A stretch of DNA of 64,000 bases, taken from contig JAKQTR010000037.1 of the NCBI GenBank assembly GCA_029562975.1, forward strand, positions 124,001-188,000. The letters run 5' to 3'. The stretch's first letter is position 1, and every line of letters starts with the position of its first letter. Made by a program: the position numbers and the translations under genes. Of the stretch, positions 32,165 to 40,855 are shown in pieces. The notes beneath the pieces are model-generated. The model made no database searches and was not told where the DNA came from. It saw only the letters and a list, made by a program, of their open reading frames with translations. This DNA is from Acidobacteriota bacterium (GTDB lineage Bacteria; Acidobacteriota; Vicinamibacteria; Vicinamibacterales; JAKQTR01).

Positions 32165-34639
32165 ATGACCAGCCCGGCTTTCACGAGCCGCCTCCCCCGG
32201 GCGGCGGCTGTCGCCATCGTCCTGGCGGGCGCGCACGGCCTGACGCCGCCGACGCACAGCCCCGCCGACGCAGCCGGAGCCCTGTCCGAGCGGGTGATGA
32301 TCCGCCGCGATGTCTTTGGCATCCCGCACATCGTCGCTGAAACGGAGGAGGCGGCCGGGTTCGGGCTCGGATACGCGCAGGCGGAAGACCACGCGGCCGA
32401 GATGGCGAAGCGCTTCCTCGCCGCGCGCGGAGACGCCGCGAAGCACTTCGGCGCGTCCTTCCTGGAGAACGACCTTGCCGCCAGGCGCGTGGACAACCTC
32501 GGCGAGAGCCGGCGCGCGCTGGCCACGCTGGACCGGACGTTCCGCGGCGTGCTCGACGGCTTCGCCGCTGGGTTCAACCTGTACGTGCGGCAGCATCGCG
32601 ACGCGCTCCCGCCATGGGTCGGCGAAGTCACGGCCGCGGACGTGCTGGCCCTGACGCACGCCGATTACCCGGCGGATGTCGCGTCACCCGACCTCGTCCG
32701 GGCGCTCCAGCGTAAGTACCCCGAAGAGGCCGCCCGACCGGCGCCGGGCCCGATCGAGGGGCGCGAGATCGCGGGACCGCGGGCAGCAGCCGGGGCAGGC
32801 GGCACACCCGAGCGCTCGGGCGGCGACATCGGGTCGAACGCCCTCGCGCTCTCGGGCCGTCGGACCGCGAGCGGCGCGGCGATCCTGCTCGGCAACCCGC
32901 ACCTGCGCTGGGAGTCGCTCTACTGGGAAGCGCACGTGAAGGTGCCGGGGCGGCTGGACTTCTACGGGTCGACGCTCGTCGGGTTTCCCTGGCTCCGCGC
33001 CGGGTTCAACGATCGTCTCGGCTACGTCCAGACGAACAACACGTCGGACAACAAAGACGTCTTCGCGCTGAGGCTCGACCCGGAACGGCGCGACCACTAC
33101 CTCTTCGAGGGAAGGCCGCGTCCGCTGGCGCGCGTCGACGTCGCCGTGGACGTCAGGCGGGACGATGGCACCAGGGCCACCGAGCGGCGGACCTACTGGC
33201 AGTCGCACCTCGGCCCGATCGTCTACCGGACCACGACGGCGGCGTTCGCGCTCCGCTCGACGGGCGCCGACGCCTGGAAGTGGTTCGAAGGCTTCTGGCG
33301 GCTGAGCCACGCCCGGTCGCTGCGCGAGTACCTGCTCGTGATGTCCACGCGGTTCTCGCCCGAGTCGAACTACACGTACGCCGACGCGGACGGGAACATC
33401 TTCTATCTCTGGAACTCGCGCATCCCGAAGCGGGTGCAGGACGGCACGGACTACTCCCTCGACGTGCCGGGCGCGACGAAGCGGTACGCGTGGGGCTCGC
33501 TCCATCCCACGAAGGACCTGCCGCAGCTCCTGAACCCCGAGGGCGGGTACATCCAGAACGCCAACAACCCGCCGTGGTTCGTCTCGATGCGCCCGCAGCT
33601 GGATCCGGCGCGCTACCCGGCGTACTTCGAGAGGGGCGAGCTGGCGCTGCGGCCGCAACTGGCGCTCGACCTGATCGAGGCGCGCGAGACGTTCTCGGTG
33701 GACGACGTCGTCCGGCTGAAGTACGAGCCGCGGCTGCTGGTGGCCGAGCGCGTCGTGCCGGCGCTTCTCACGGCGCTCGACGCGCGCCTGACAGGCCGCG
33801 AGAACGGGGCGCCCGGCGCGGGACGGACGCCGGCGGCGCCCGGCACGTCCGACGCGGGAGACGCGGGCGAGTTGGTCCAGGCTCGGGCCGTGTTGAGGGC
33901 GTGGGATCGAAGAGTGTCGGCGTCGAGCCGGGGCGCGGTGCTGTTCCAGCGCTTCTGGGAAACCTACCGGGCCGAAGTGCGGCAGCCGTATGCCGAGCCA
34001 TGGGACGCGGCAAGGCCGACTGACACCCCCCGCGGGATTGCCGATCCCGATGCGGCGCTGAAGCACCTCGCCGAGGCCGTCCGCTGGACGCGGGCGGCGT
34101 ACGGGGCCGCCGAGGTCGCATGGGGCGACGTGAACCGGTACCGGTTCGGCGGCGTCGACCTGCCCGGCGAAGGCGCGAGCGGCCTGCTCGGCGCGTTCCG
34201 GGTGCAGCAGTTCGATGAGGTGCCAGGCGCGTCGGACGCGGCCGGCGCGTCAGACGCCGCACGCGGGAGGCGGGTCCGCGTCGCCGGGTGGGCCGCAGCC
34301 GATCGGCAGCTCGCCGGATCGGGCGACGCCTGGGTGTTGCTGGTTCACTTCACGCGGCCGATCCAGGCGTACTCGGTGCTGGCCTACGGCCAGACGACCG
34401 ACCGCGCGTCCCCGCACAGCCGCGATCAGATCGGGATCTTCGCGAAGCGGGGACTGCGGCCGATCTGGTTCACCGACGCCGAGGTCTCGGCCCACCTGGA
34501 GCGCGCGTACCGCCCCACCGACACAGAAAGGGGTCGGGACGAATTACGCAACGGCACGTCCGCGAAAGACGATTTTGTCGTAACAGAATCGTCGTGCAAA
34601 CAGGCGCCGTTGCGTAATTCGTCCCGACCCCTTCACTAG
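32165..34639 (+). CDS. Penicillin-acylase-family N-terminal nucleophile hydrolase (C-terminus formed by a palindromic element)
   Basis: An 824-residue exported Ntn hydrolase. A hydrophobic N-terminus (AAAVAIVLAGAHGL) precedes the small chain (MIRRDVFGIPHIVAETEEAAGFGLGYAQAEDHAAEM). Autocleavage is expected at GDIG/SNALALSG, leaving Ser224 as the nucleophile, followed by Asn225. NPHLRWESLYWEAHV and the VQTNNTSDN segment are family motifs of acyl-homoserine-lactone/cephalosporin acylases. The substrate is not assignable. Residues from about 788 onward (ERGRDELRNGTSAKDDFV ... LRNSSRPLH) are encoded by a 106-bp palindromic element, so the native protein probably ended near RPTDT. Its stop shares CTAG with the convergent permease stop. 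A family assignment error is unlikely; activity after the tail change is uncertain. Confidence 0.88.
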   Translation: MTSPAFTSRLPRAAAVAIVLAGAHGLTPPTHSPADAAGALSERVMIRRDVFGIPHIVAETEEAAGFGLGYAQAEDHAAEMAKRFLAARGDAAKHFGASFLENDLAARRVDNLGESRRALATLDRTFRGVLDGFAAGFNLYVRQHRDALPPWVGEVTAADVLALTHADYPADVASPDLVRALQRKYPEEAARPAPGPIEGREIAGPRAAAGAGGTPERSGGDIGSNALALSGRRTASGAAILLGNPHLRWESLYWEAHVKVPGRLDFYGSTLVGFPWLRAGFNDRLGYVQTNNTSDNKDVFALRLDPERRDHYLFEGRPRPLARVDVAVDVRRDDGTRATERRTYWQSHLGPIVYRTTTAAFALRSTGADAWKWFEGFWRLSHARSLREYLLVMSTRFSPESNYTYADADGNIFYLWNSRIPKRVQDGTDYSLDVPGATKRYAWGSLHPTKDLPQLLNPEGGYIQNANNPPWFVSMRPQLDPARYPAYFERGELALRPQLALDLIEARETFSVDDVVRLKYEPRLLVAERVVPALLTALDARLTGRENGAPGAGRTPAAPGTSDAGDAGELVQARAVLRAWDRRVSASSRGAVLFQRFWETYRAEVRQPYAEPWDAARPTDTPRGIADPDAALKHLAEAVRWTRAAYGAAEVAWGDVNRYRFGGVDLPGEGASGLLGAFRVQQFDEVPGASDAAGASDAARGRRVRVAGWAAADRQLAGSGDAWVLLVHFTRPIQAYSVLAYGQTTDRASPHSRDQIGIFAKRGLRPIWFTDAEVSAHLERAYRPTDTERGRDELRNGTSAKDDFVVTESSCKQAPLRNSSRPLH
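34528..34633. mobile_element. Palindromic MITE/REP-like element A (106 bp)
   Basis: Perfect 28-bp terminal inverted repeats: the left arm (34528-34555) starts AAGGGGTCGGGAC and runs through GAATTACGCAACGGC; the right arm (34606-34633) is its exact complement. Inside is a second hairpin, GACGATT (34568-34574) with AATCGTC (34587-34593), holding TTTTGTC. It shares its termini, the CGCAACG core and the inner stem motif with element B 1.7 kb away. It carries no gene. REP/RAYT-type or transposase-mobilised elements have this form; no transposase is in the window. Confidence 0.8.
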
Positions 34640-35451
34640 AGGTCCCGCCGGGCGAAGACGAGATACGCGAGAGCGGCGGTAGCCGCCCCGGTGCCGAGCA
34701 GGACGGCGATGTCCCCGAGGGGCAGCGGCTTGCCAATGACAAGATCGAGCGGGTTGTAGTAGTGGAACGGCGACAGTCTCGCGGCGCCGCGCGCGGGCTT
34801 CCAGAAGCGCGCGAGATAGTCCACGAGCATCAGGGCCGCCGCCGCCGATCCGGCCATCGAGGCTGCGACGGCCCGCCGCCTGGCCGCGGCGCCAATCGCC
34901 AGCGATACGCCGCCCCAGCACGCGAGCACGCACCACAGGCTGAACGCGAGCTTCCAGACGAGCGACGAGGCTGGCTTCGATGCCTCCGCCGGCCCAACCA
35001 GCCAGAGACCGAAAAAGGTTCCCACGGCCATCGCCGCTACGACACACGCGGCGCCGCCCGCGAGGAGCACGATGCTTCGCGTCATCACGGCGCCGCGCGG
35101 CACCGCCCGCGCCAGCACCAGGTCGGCGAATCCCGTCTCCACCTCTCCGGCAGGCTCGGTGGCAATGGCGATGACCAGGCCGACGAGCACGGCGACAATG
35201 GCCACGTGGTAGTAGCCGAGGGCCATGATGCCCGGGAATGACATCATCGACACGAGCACCGGTCCGAAGAGCTCGCGGGCGAAAGGCGGGATGAGCCCGA
35301 GGATCTGCTGGAACATGCCTTCCCGCTGCAGCTCTCGTGCCGCCAGGCACAGCAGCACCTGGAACGCGCCGAGCGCGGCCGCCGCAATCGCCACTGGCGC
35401 CCTGAACCGGCGGGCTGAGTGCCGCACGAGGGCGGCGGTCTCCCGCGTCAC
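34636..35451 (-). CDS. ABC transporter permease (ABC-2-like)
   Basis: A 271-residue protein with six hydrophobic segments and no ATPase motif. GTG start overlaps the stop of the upstream ATPase gene (GTGA), so both are translationally coupled. Segments such as IAAAALGAFQVLLCLAAREL, YYHVAIVAVLVGLVIAIATE, SIVLLAGGAACVVAAMAVGT, LVWKLAFSLWCVLACWGG and DIAVLLGTGAATAALAYLVF, plus the EPAGEVETGFADLVLARAVPR loop, resemble ABC-2 permeases of antibiotic or lipid exporters. Together with the ATPase it would form a homodimeric exporter; the cargo is unknown. The stop codon shares CTAG with the convergent acylase gene. Confidence 0.85.
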   Translation of the reverse strand: MTRETAALVRHSARRFRAPVAIAAAALGAFQVLLCLAARELQREGMFQQILGLIPPFARELFGPVLVSMMSFPGIMALGYYHVAIVAVLVGLVIAIATEPAGEVETGFADLVLARAVPRGAVMTRSIVLLAGGAACVVAAMAVGTFFGLWLVGPAEASKPASSLVWKLAFSLWCVLACWGGVSLAIGAAARRRAVAASMAGSAAAALMLVDYLARFWKPARGAARLSPFHYYNPLDLVIGKPLPLGDIAVLLGTGAATAALAYLVFARRDL

Positions 35452-36362
35452 TGCTGCCCCCGGTAATACGCCATCACGACGTCCTCGAGGCGCGGCTCGC
35501 GCACCTCGAGATCGGCCACGGGCAGGCCGCCCAGCGACTCGACGACGGGCCCGATGCTCCCGTACGCCCGCACGATCCAGCGCGCGGCGGCAACTTCCAC
35601 GATCTCGATCGACGGCGGCCAGGCGGACGGCGGACCCGCGACCGGGCGGCGGAACGTGACGCGCACCAGACGCGGCGCCGTGCGGCGGACTTCGCCGATC
35701 GGCGCCGTCAACACCAGCTCGCCGGCGCGAAGCAGCCCAATCCGGTCGCAGACGCGGTCCACTTCCGACAGGACATGCGACGACAGGAACACCGTCGTCC
35801 CGCCCGCCCGTGCGTCAGCCAGCAGCTCGTAGAACGCCTCCTGCATGAGCGGGTCGAGGCCTTCGGTCGGCTCGTCCAAGAGCAGGACGGGCGGGTCGTG
35901 CTGGAATGCCGCGACGGCGGCGAGTTTCCGCTTCATGCCGGTGCTGTATTCGCGGATCGGGCGATCGAGATCGGCGTCGTCGAGCGCCATCCGCTCGCAC
36001 AGCTCGCGCTGCCGGTCTGCGCGCACCGCGCCTCGAGCGAGCTCTGCCAGCACCCCGAGCGCGCGCCGACCGGTCATGTCACGGTAGAAGCCGATCTCTC
36101 CCGGCATGTAGCCGACAAGCGCGCGCGCTGCCAGACCATCGGCTTGGCAGTCGTGGCCGAGGATCTCCGCCCGGCCGGCGGTCGGCCGCAGCAAGTCGAG
36201 GAGCATTCGAATCGTCGTGGTCTTGCCGGCGCCGTTCTGGCCGAGGAAGCCGAACACCTGTCCGGGCTCAACCTGGAGGTCGAGCGCCCGCACAGCCACG
36301 AGGCGGCCGAACCGCTTCATGAGGCCACGGGTGACGATGGCGGGAGGTTCAGGAATGCTCAC
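35448..36362 (-). CDS. ABC transporter ATP-binding protein (ABC-2/drug-export type)
   Basis: A 304-residue nucleotide-binding subunit. Walker A GQNGAGKTT (41-49), a Q-loop region (VGYMPGEIGFYRDMTGRR), the signature EYSTGMKRKLA (variant of LSGGQ used by CcmA/DrrA-type exporters), Walker B VLLLDEPTEGLD and H-loop FLSSHVLSEVDRVCD are in order. The C-terminal ~85 residues (LVLTAPIGEVRRTAPRLVRV to MAYYRGQQ) form the DUF4162-like tail typical of ABC-2 exporters. It energises the permease encoded downstream. The GTG start lies only 7 bp from the end of palindromic element B and has no ribosome site, which is odd for the first gene of an operon. Confidence 0.9.
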   Translation of the reverse strand: MSIPEPPAIVTRGLMKRFGRLVAVRALDLQVEPGQVFGFLGQNGAGKTTTIRMLLDLLRPTAGRAEILGHDCQADGLAARALVGYMPGEIGFYRDMTGRRALGVLAELARGAVRADRQRELCERMALDDADLDRPIREYSTGMKRKLAAVAAFQHDPPVLLLDEPTEGLDPLMQEAFYELLADARAGGTTVFLSSHVLSEVDRVCDRIGLLRAGELVLTAPIGEVRRTAPRLVRVTFRRPVAGPPSAWPPSIEIVEVAAARWIVRAYGSIGPVVESLGGLPVADLEVREPRLEDVVMAYYRGQQ

Positions 36363-36368
36363 GAGTCT

Positions 36369-36500
36369 AAGGGGTCGGGACTCTTTTCGCAACGCCGCTC
36401 TGTCGAGCGACGGTTTTGTCAGCGCCGGTCTGTGCCACCGTCGATGACGACAAAACCGTCGTTGCCTGGCGTGCCGTTGCGAAAAGAGTCCCGACCCCTT
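36369..36500. mobile_element. Palindromic MITE/REP-like element B (132 bp)
   Basis: Perfect 26-bp terminal inverted repeats: left 36369-36394 (AAGGGGTCGGGAC then TCTTTTCGCAACG), right 36475-36500. A perfect 13-bp inner stem CGACGGTTTTGTC (36408-36420)/GACAAAACCGTCG (36449-36461) lies inside. The terminal 13 bp equal those of element A. It fills nearly the whole space between two divergent genes, ending 7 bp from the ATPase GTG and directly abutting the acyltransferase ATG. Confidence 0.8.
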
Positions 36501-37250
36501 ATGTTGGCGGATGCGATGCTCTACGACGTCCTGGTGAGCCTGGCGCGTCCTTTGGGCTGGTGGGGCCGGATGCGCGTGGACGGCCTCGAGCACCTGCCGG
36601 CCGAGGGGCCCGTGCTGCTCGCGCCCAACCACGACAGCCAGATGGACCCGGTGCTGATCTCGCTCGCGGCACTGCCACGCCGCATGCTGCGCTATCTGGC
36701 TGGCGACGACCTGTGGAGGATTCCACTCGTCGGGGCCGTGCTCGACGGCATGGGCCAGATTCCGATCACGCGCGGCCGCGGCGACAGGCGTGCCCTGGAG
36801 CGGGCAGTGGACGCGCTGAAGGCGGGCGATGCGGTCACGGTGTTTCCCGAGGGCCGGCTGTCCTGGGGGCAGCGCCTGCGCGCGCGCAGCGGCCTGGGGC
36901 TGCTCGCCGGATGGGCACCCGAGGCGAAGGTAGTGCTCTGCGCGATCACCGGTTCCACCGATTTCGTCCGGTTCCCCACGCGGCCGCGCGTCACCGTGTC
37001 GTTCTTCCCACCGGCCACCGGCGGCATCCGTCCGGGCGAAGAGCCGGCGGCGTTTTCCGCCCGCATGCTGCAGGAACTGCGCGCCCGCGCGCCCGTCACC
37101 CCGGCGGGGCGCAAGCGCATCATCGGCGGCTCGCCGAAAGTGCGCCGGACGCTCGCGCGCAACAGGACGCTCAACGAGCTGCCGCCCGAACCGCCGCCGC
37201 CCCTTTCATCCGCGCCGCCTCCTCAGCCAGGCGAGCAGATGGGCGATTGA
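36501..37250 (+). CDS. 1-acyl-sn-glycerol-3-phosphate acyltransferase-like protein (PlsC family)
   Basis: A 249-residue membrane-associated acyltransferase. The catalytic H-x4-D motif is NHDSQMD (His44, Asp49), followed by the substrate-binding MGQIPITRGRGDRRALERAV and VTVFPEGRLSWG motifs of the LPLAT/PlsC superfamily. The family transfers acyl chains from acyl-ACP or acyl-CoA to lysophosphatidic acid or related alcohols in the cytoplasmic leaflet; the acceptor here may differ. The C-terminus has a Pro-rich tail (PPEPPPPLSSAPPPQP). The first ATG (36501) begins exactly at the right end of palindromic element B; a second ATG at 36516 is an alternative. Expression depends on what the element supplies. 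Confidence 0.85.
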   Translation: MLADAMLYDVLVSLARPLGWWGRMRVDGLEHLPAEGPVLLAPNHDSQMDPVLISLAALPRRMLRYLAGDDLWRIPLVGAVLDGMGQIPITRGRGDRRALERAVDALKAGDAVTVFPEGRLSWGQRLRARSGLGLLAGWAPEAKVVLCAITGSTDFVRFPTRPRVTVSFFPPATGGIRPGEEPAAFSARMLQELRARAPVTPAGRKRIIGGSPKVRRTLARNRTLNELPPEPPPPLSSAPPPQPGEQMGD

Positions 37251-37519
37251 GTCCGGGCGCAGTCTTCTCCCCGTTCCGCCACAACGATCACACCGCGACC
37301 CCGCAAGCACATACGACCGCGCCAAGGTCGGCCAGGCGCCCGCCACGATCGACCCTGGCGATCGCGGGTCCCTGTCGCGGCAGGCCGAGGCCTCCCCCGA
37401 CGCGGCGCAGGCCCGCCCGCTGCGGGCGAAGGCGGCGTTCATCGAAGCCGCCGCCGCGCTCATCACCCCTGCGCTCGCGACGACGAAGCCGGCGCCCCGG
37501 CCGCCCGGCGCGCCACCCG
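37251..37519. other. Intergenic stretch between convergent acyltransferase and tricorn genes
   Basis: 269 bp. A plus-strand open frame ends at 37527 (reading about DPASTYDRAKVGQAPATIDP ... PAPRPPGAPPAT) but has no start codon or ribosome site; it may be a degraded gene end. No terminator hairpin with a T-tract was seen. Confidence 0.35.
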
Positions 37520-40500
37520 CTACCTGACGAGTTTCAGCAGTTCCGCGACGGCCGCCTCGAGCTGCTGGTCCCTGCCCTTGCCGACGACGGCATAGTCGTT
37601 CATCAGGCGGAGGTCGGGCTCGGTCTGCAGGTTCTCCAGGTACTTGTCCGTCGTCGAGTCCTTCACGCCGACCCCCGGCACGCCCCAGCGCAGGCCGTCC
37701 TGCAGCATGTCCCAGCCCGCGAAGGTGCAGGTCCCCGGGACGGGCATCCCCACGAGCGGGCCGATCTTCAGCGCCTTGTAGGCGTAGGCGTAGCAGTGGC
37801 CGTCGCTGTAGTTCGCCTCGCCGGCCAGCGAAACGCTCGGCTTCGTCCAGCGGAAGTTGGGCTCGAACCCGTTGCTGCGCGTGTCGGTCGTGTACTCGAA
37901 GAACCGCTTGCCGCTGAGGAACATCGCCAGGTCCGCGACCAGGTCGCCGCCGCCGTTGAACCGGGTGTCCACGACGAGCCCCTTGCGGAGCGCGTACTTG
38001 CCCAGCGCCTCTTCGAACGTCGTGCGGTAGGCGCCGTCGTTCATGCCCGGCACGTGGATGTAGCCCAGCTGCCCGCTGCTCAGCCGGTCCACCTCGGCCT
38101 GGTTCCGGCGCACCCAGCGCGCGTAGAGCAGCCGGTTCTCCTCGGCGAGCGTGACGGGCTTCGCCACGATCTCGGCTTTCTTGTCCCCGGTGGCGACGAC
38201 GAGCAGCACGGGCTTGCCGGCCTTGCGATTGAGGCACTGCGCGATGTCGGTCGCGGGCGTGATGGCCTGGCCGTCCACCGCCTCGATGATCGAGCCGGGG
38301 GTGACGCTCATCCCGGCCTTGTCGAGGGGGCCGTCCTTGACGACCTCCACCACCTTCATGCCGGGGCCCGTGTACGCCTGGTCGTAGAACACGCCCAGCG
38401 CGCCGGTGGCATCGTCGGTCGGCGACGAGGGGGAGAAGGTCGAGCCGCTGTGGCTGACGTTCAGCTCGCCCAGCATCTCGCTCAGCAGCTCGGCGAACTC
38501 GTGGTTGTTCCCGATGTGCGGCAGGTGCTTCGCGTACATGGGGCGAATGGCCTGCCAGTCCACGCCGTGGAAGCCGGCCGTGTAGAAGGTGTCGCGCGTC
38601 CGGCGCCACACGTGGTCGAACATCGCCTCGCGCTCGGCGTCCAGGTCGGCGACGACTTCGCCGCTGATGCCGATGCTCTGGCGCGTGCCTCCCGCCGGAT
38701 CGATCTTCGACAGGCTGCCGTCGGCTAGGAGGAAGATGGTCTTCTGGTCCTTGTCCCAGGCCAGGCTGCCGCCGCTGCTGTTCAGCGCGACGAGCATCTT
38801 CGTCTCCTGCGTTCGAAGGTTCGTGGACCAGAGGTTCGCGTGCTTCTCGAAGCGCGCCAGGTAGTACAGCGTGTCGCCGTCCCGGCTGACCAGGGCGTCC
38901 GAGAGCGCCGAGGAATGGATGGTCAGCCGCGCTTTCCGGATCTCCAGGCCGTCGAAGTCGACGACGACCTCCTCGACCTTCGCGTCCTTCGCGGCGTCCT
39001 TCTTCTCCTGGTCCGCCCCGGCCTTGGGCTTGTCCTTGTCCTTCTGCTCCTCGGCCTCCTTCACCAGGGCGTATTCCTCTTTGGTGAGGCGGAACCGGTC
39101 CCAGGCGTCCTTCGTGAAGAACATCGCGTACGCGTCGCGCTGCGCGGCGCCCGACTGGGCGACCGACTTCAGGCCGTCCCGATTGCTCAGCCAGAGCATG
39201 GCCTTGCCGCCCAGGATCCACTCGGCGGCTCCATCGTCGAACCCGCTCTGCGTGAGGTTGGCCGCGGCGCTCTTGCCGTCGGCCCGGACGAGCCCGACCT
39301 CGCCCGGGGCGATGCCGGGGATGGCGTAGTCGAAGAGGATCCACTTGCTGTCCGGGCTCCACCGGTAGTGGAGCGAGCCGCTCGAGAAAATCTCTTTGTC
39401 GGTCAGGATCGTCCGCGCCTGCTTCGACTCGAGGTTCAGCACCTTCAGGGTGTTGCGGTTCTCGAGGAACGCGATCTCTCTGCCGTCGGGCGAATGCCGC
39501 GGCTGGGTGTTCTGCTGCGCGTTGACGACGAGCGGCGTTTCCTGGACGAGGGTGGACGCGTAGAAATACGGCTCGGCGTCGCGCGCGCGGCGCGCCTCGT
39601 AGATCGCCCAGCGCCCGTTCCGCTCGGAGGCGTAGACGAGGGCCTTCCCGTCGGGCGAGAAGCTCACGCCGCGCTCGTCTTCCGGCGTGGCCGTGATCCG
39701 CTTCGTCACGCCTCCCTCGACGCTCGTGACGAACACGTCGCCGCGCGCGATGAACGCGATTTCCTTGCCGCTCGGCGCGACGGCCATCTCGCGCGCCCCG
39801 CCCGTCACGGGGATCACGCGCTCGCGGTTCGCCTTCGCGTCGGCGGCAATCGCGATCTCGACCTTGCGCGGGGCACTGCCCGGCGTCATGGTGTACACGC
39901 CGCCGTCGTACCCGAAGCACAGCACGTCGGTGTCCGACGCGCTCAGGAACCGCACCGGCGCCTGCGTGAACGAGGTCAGCCGCTCCGTCGCGCCGCCGTC
40001 CAGGCTCATCCTGTGCACGTTGAACGAGCCGCTCTCCTCGCTGAGGTAGTAGAACGCCCGCTCGCCGGCGGCGAAGACCGGGCTGCGGTCCTCGCCGGCG
40101 AACGTCGTGAGCCTGCGGTGCAAGCCGGTCCGGGTGTCGCAGACCCAGATGTCCCGCGCGATGGCCGACGTGTGGTGCTTGCGCCAGGCGTTCTCCCCGC
40201 CCTTCTTGTCGTGGTACAGCAGGAGCCGCCCGTCCCGGCTGAACTTCGCGTCCTCGGCCGGCGTGGTCAGCAGCTGGATGGGCCGCCCGCCGGCCGCCGC
40301 GACCTGGTACAGCTCGGGCTGCGACGCCGCAGGGAACTGGCGGTTCTCCGCCGCGTCCATCCTGGCCGCCCCGAAGACGACGGCCGCGCCGTCGGCCGTG
40401 AAGGCGTAGGGGTACTCGGGCGCCGAGTGGAAGGTCAGGCGCCGGGCCTCCCCGCCGGCGGCGGGCATGACGAAGACGTCGAAGTTCCCGTAGCGATCGC

Positions 40501-40774
40501 TCGCGAAGGCGATCTGCCGGCCGTCGCGGCTCCACACGGGCATGAAGTCGTGGGCCGGGTGCGCGGTGAGCGGCGCGGCCTCGCCTCCGCCCGCGGCCAC
40601 GCGGTAGAGATCGCCTTTATAGGTGAAGACGATCGTCCTGCCGTCCGGCGAGATCGCGGGATAGCGCAGCCAGCCGGGCCCGGGCGTCGACGGAGCGGCA
40701 GCCGGGGGCAGGGCGGACGGTGCGGCGGCGCCGCACGCGAGGAGGCAGAGGAGCGCGAACAGTCTCGTGTTCAT
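37520..40774 (-). CDS. Exported tricorn-type S41 peptidase with N-terminal beta-propellers and PDZ domain
   Basis: A 1084-residue protein. The ATG at 40774 is used; a signal peptide (FALLCLLACGAAAPSALPP) follows. Residues ~30-650 hold TolB/WD40-like propeller repeats (YPAISPDGRTIVFTYKGDLY, MPVWSRDGRQIAFASDRYG, KLTPP...VSFSPDGKALVYASERNG type), a Lys/Glu-rich linker (EAEEQKDKDKPKAGADQEKK), then a tricorn core helical part. A PDZ-like segment (GPLDKAGMSVTPGSIIEAVDG) follows. The S41 catalytic region has VVDTRFNGGGDLVADL and the nucleophile in ANYSDGHCYAYAYK (Ser990). The family degrades oligopeptides; export points to peptide scavenging in the periplasm. It runs convergent to the acyltransferase gene. 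Confidence 0.92.
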   Translation of the reverse strand: MNTRLFALLCLLACGAAAPSALPPAAAPSTPGPGWLRYPAISPDGRTIVFTYKGDLYRVAAGGGEAAPLTAHPAHDFMPVWSRDGRQIAFASDRYGNFDVFVMPAAGGEARRLTFHSAPEYPYAFTADGAAVVFGAARMDAAENRQFPAASQPELYQVAAAGGRPIQLLTTPAEDAKFSRDGRLLLYHDKKGGENAWRKHHTSAIARDIWVCDTRTGLHRRLTTFAGEDRSPVFAAGERAFYYLSEESGSFNVHRMSLDGGATERLTSFTQAPVRFLSASDTDVLCFGYDGGVYTMTPGSAPRKVEIAIAADAKANRERVIPVTGGAREMAVAPSGKEIAFIARGDVFVTSVEGGVTKRITATPEDERGVSFSPDGKALVYASERNGRWAIYEARRARDAEPYFYASTLVQETPLVVNAQQNTQPRHSPDGREIAFLENRNTLKVLNLESKQARTILTDKEIFSSGSLHYRWSPDSKWILFDYAIPGIAPGEVGLVRADGKSAAANLTQSGFDDGAAEWILGGKAMLWLSNRDGLKSVAQSGAAQRDAYAMFFTKDAWDRFRLTKEEYALVKEAEEQKDKDKPKAGADQEKKDAAKDAKVEEVVVDFDGLEIRKARLTIHSSALSDALVSRDGDTLYYLARFEKHANLWSTNLRTQETKMLVALNSSGGSLAWDKDQKTIFLLADGSLSKIDPAGGTRQSIGISGEVVADLDAEREAMFDHVWRRTRDTFYTAGFHGVDWQAIRPMYAKHLPHIGNNHEFAELLSEMLGELNVSHSGSTFSPSSPTDDATGALGVFYDQAYTGPGMKVVEVVKDGPLDKAGMSVTPGSIIEAVDGQAITPATDIAQCLNRKAGKPVLLVVATGDKKAEIVAKPVTLAEENRLLYARWVRRNQAEVDRLSSGQLGYIHVPGMNDGAYRTTFEEALGKYALRKGLVVDTRFNGGGDLVADLAMFLSGKRFFEYTTDTRSNGFEPNFRWTKPSVSLAGEANYSDGHCYAYAYKALKIGPLVGMPVPGTCTFAGWDMLQDGLRWGVPGVGVKDSTTDKYLENLQTEPDLRLMNDYAVVGKGRDQQLEAAVAELLKLVR

Positions 40775-40855
40775 GGGTCTCGGACTCGAAGAAGGCCGGC
40801 AGTCGGCAATCCACGGCATGGCAGCGCCGCCTGGCGCGGGCGGGGCGCCTTCATC

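Noticed and set aside
37251-37527. Plus-strand open frame ending PAPRPPGAPPAT
   Set aside because: No start codon or ribosome site, and no recognisable domain; noted only as a possible gene remnant.
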